Shown here piece by piece: positions 5,277-6,508 of a DNA stretch of 6,508 nt. The position numbers and the translations under genes are program-made. How positions within the stretch are numbered: position 1 is the stretch's first letter; every line of letters begins with the position of its first letter. The notes under the pieces were generated by a model that made no database searches, was not told the origin of the DNA, and saw only the letters and a program-made list of their open reading frames with translations. Source of the DNA: Lachnospiraceae bacterium (GTDB lineage: Bacteria > Bacillota_A > Clostridia > Lachnospirales > Lachnospiraceae); the NCBI GenBank assembly GCA_017614185.1, contig JAGACI010000063.1, forward strand, positions 1 to 6,508. The letters are read 5' to 3'.

Positions 5277-6508
5277 ATGTTAAAAAAGATATCATTTAAG
5301 GCCCTGCTTAAATATTTTGCAGTGTTTGCTCTTTTGATTGTATATATGGAACTCGCAATCAGATTTCTTATGCAGGGCAATATTGAAGCAAGGAACATGA
5401 CGTTTGTTTTGTTTGTTCCTGCACTGGGAGCCATTTTTTCTGTGCTTTCGGGTTTTGGAAAAGAGAAGCTTAACCGCATTCTTCTCCCCATAGTTGTGTT
5501 TATAATCACATTTTTCTATATAGCCCAGATTGTTTACTTTAAGAACTTCGGTTCACTTTTCTCCATTTCGATGGTCGGAATGGGCGGAGATGCCATCGGC
5601 AACTTCGGATGGGCTTTAAAGGATACGCTTATTGAGTCCATTGGAGCAATTCTTATTTTACTTGTTCCTTTGGCAGTAATTATCGTACTTGAGATTTTTA
5701 AAGTAATTAAATGTGAGAATGTAAGCTGGCCCGTAAGAGGAATAGCTGTATTTGTCGCCGCTATTCTTTGGATTGCCGCTGTCTTATCGCTTCCTCTTTT
5801 CGGAAAGGGAAGACAGAGCGCGTACAACGCTTACCACAATGCTTTATCCGACACAGACTCCACTGCCAACAAGCTTGGCGCAATGACAACCTCACTTGTT
5901 GAGGCTGCTTCATACTACCTTGGAATCAGAATGGATGATACGGATACCAAGCTTAAAAATATAGATATTTCATCTCTTGCCGGGGACGTGGAAGATAAGA
6001 ACAAAAAGATCATGGCCCAGACAGATGAGAGGTTTGATTTTAAGAAGGTCGGAGAAGCTGCAACCGATGAGGATATAAAGGCACTTTGTGATTACTTTGC
6101 GGATAAGCAGCCCACATATACCAATGAGTATACAGGGATGTTTGAGGGCTACAACCTTATTTACATCTGTGCCGAGGCTTTCTGGGAGTATGCGGTTAAC
6201 GAGAAGGTTACACCCACTCTTTATAAGATGGCTAACGACGGAATAGTTCTAAACAACTATTACAACTCATTCAAAAATACAACCACAAACGGAGAGTATG
6301 CCTTTGTAACATCCATCTGGCCCGATGTATCAAGACTTGCCGATACCGGACGAGATGTAGGTTCATTCCCCCAGTCAGCTTCCAAGTACATGCCTTACGG
6401 CCTTGGAAAAGTATTTGAAAACGACGGGGCAAAGACTTACGGCTACCACAACTATTACAGCGAATACTACAGAAGATGTCTCTCCTGGCCAAACATTGGA
6501 TTTACAAA
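5277..6508 (+). CDS. LTA synthase-family membrane sulfatase-fold protein, 3'-truncated
   Basis: The frame stays open to the window end (410 codons visible), so it lacks a stop here. Hydrophobic stretches near residues 10-30, 42-60, 68-88, 118-142 and 152-173 predict five N-terminal membrane helices, the LtaS topology. A polar linker (about 174-285) follows, then an extracellular phosphoglycerol-transferase domain. NLIYICAEAF (293-302) gives E300, equivalent to the metal ligand E255 of S. aureus LtaS. KNTTTNGEY (333-341) places T336 at the nucleophile position of LtaS T300. TYGYHNYY (387-394) gives H391, matching H347, and R400 matches R356. The later DH metal ligands lie beyond the window. 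Family members move glycerol-phosphate from phosphatidylglycerol onto lipoteichoic acid or other envelope polymers. The exact acceptor cannot be read, so no symbol is given. The start is set by GGAGG at 5266-5270; M24 would cut through the first helix. Confidence 0.88.
   Translation, partial: MLKKISFKALLKYFAVFALLIVYMELAIRFLMQGNIEARNMTFVLFVPALGAIFSVLSGFGKEKLNRILLPIVVFIITFFYIAQIVYFKNFGSLFSISMVGMGGDAIGNFGWALKDTLIESIGAILILLVPLAVIIVLEIFKVIKCENVSWPVRGIAVFVAAILWIAAVLSLPLFGKGRQSAYNAYHNALSDTDSTANKLGAMTTSLVEAASYYLGIRMDDTDTKLKNIDISSLAGDVEDKNKKIMAQTDERFDFKKVGEAATDEDIKALCDYFADKQPTYTNEYTGMFEGYNLIYICAEAFWEYAVNEKVTPTLYKMANDGIVLNNYYNSFKNTTTNGEYAFVTSIWPDVSRLADTGRDVGSFPQSASKYMPYGLGKVFENDGAKTYGYHNYYSEYYRRCLSWPNIGFT

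Noticed and set aside
5207..5827. Antisense open frames of 100 and 97 codons opposite the LTA synthase-like gene and junction
   Set aside because: The + strand frame has membrane helices, family motifs and a ribosome binding site. The reverse frames have none of these.
1..6508. Mobile element, CRISPR array, tRNA/rRNA or defence system
   Set aside because: No transposase or integrase motifs, direct-repeat arrays or structured RNA signatures were seen. Base and codon use look uniform across the pyr genes and into the last gene.

Overview
The window is a 6.5 kb piece of a Gram-positive chromosome. It carries the distal part of a de novo pyrimidine (UMP) biosynthesis operon, followed by the start of a lipoteichoic-acid-synthase-type gene. 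All genes lie on the + strand. Three things point to an anaerobic Clostridia-type Firmicute, most likely Lachnospiraceae (Butyrivibrio/Roseburia-like): strong GGAGG Shine-Dalgarno sites, AGA- and CTT-rich codon use, and an NAD-dependent class 1B dihydroorotate dehydrogenase (pyrK + pyrD) alongside an E. coli-style aspartate transcarbamoylase with a regulatory chain (pyrB + pyrI). The family-level placement is inference from protein style, not a database match.

Layout: pyrC (5' end cut off by the window, 1-825), pyrK (854-1588), pyrD (1576-2487), pyrF (2487-3185), pyrE (3197-3832), pyrB (3844-4767) and pyrI (4764-5180). The genes overlap or are 11-28 bp apart, so they almost certainly share one transcript. 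Together they cover every step from carbamoyl phosphate to UMP: PyrB/PyrI makes carbamoyl aspartate, PyrC closes it to dihydroorotate, PyrD/PyrK oxidises that to orotate using NAD+, PyrE adds ribose phosphate from PRPP, and PyrF decarboxylates OMP to UMP. Carbamoyl phosphate synthetase (carAB) and the operon promoter are not in the window. All catalytic motifs checked are intact.

A compact 96-bp junction (5181-5276) separates the operon from a membrane sulfatase-fold gene (5277 to the window end, 3' truncated). It has five predicted N-terminal membrane segments and the start of an LtaS-type phosphoglycerol transferase domain. The junction contains a 9-bp hairpin followed by a T-run, which looks like the operon's intrinsic terminator. 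The 3' arm of the hairpin also contains the GGAGG ribosome binding site of the downstream gene. A plausible extended -10 promoter lies just before the hairpin and would start transcripts inside its 5' arm.

Most of the window is ordinary housekeeping sequence. The part that most deserves a second look is the overlapping terminator / ribosome binding site / promoter at 5219-5279, which could insulate the cell-envelope gene from pyrimidine-operon read-through. I see no mobile elements, CRISPR arrays, tRNA or rRNA genes, or signs of recent transfer.
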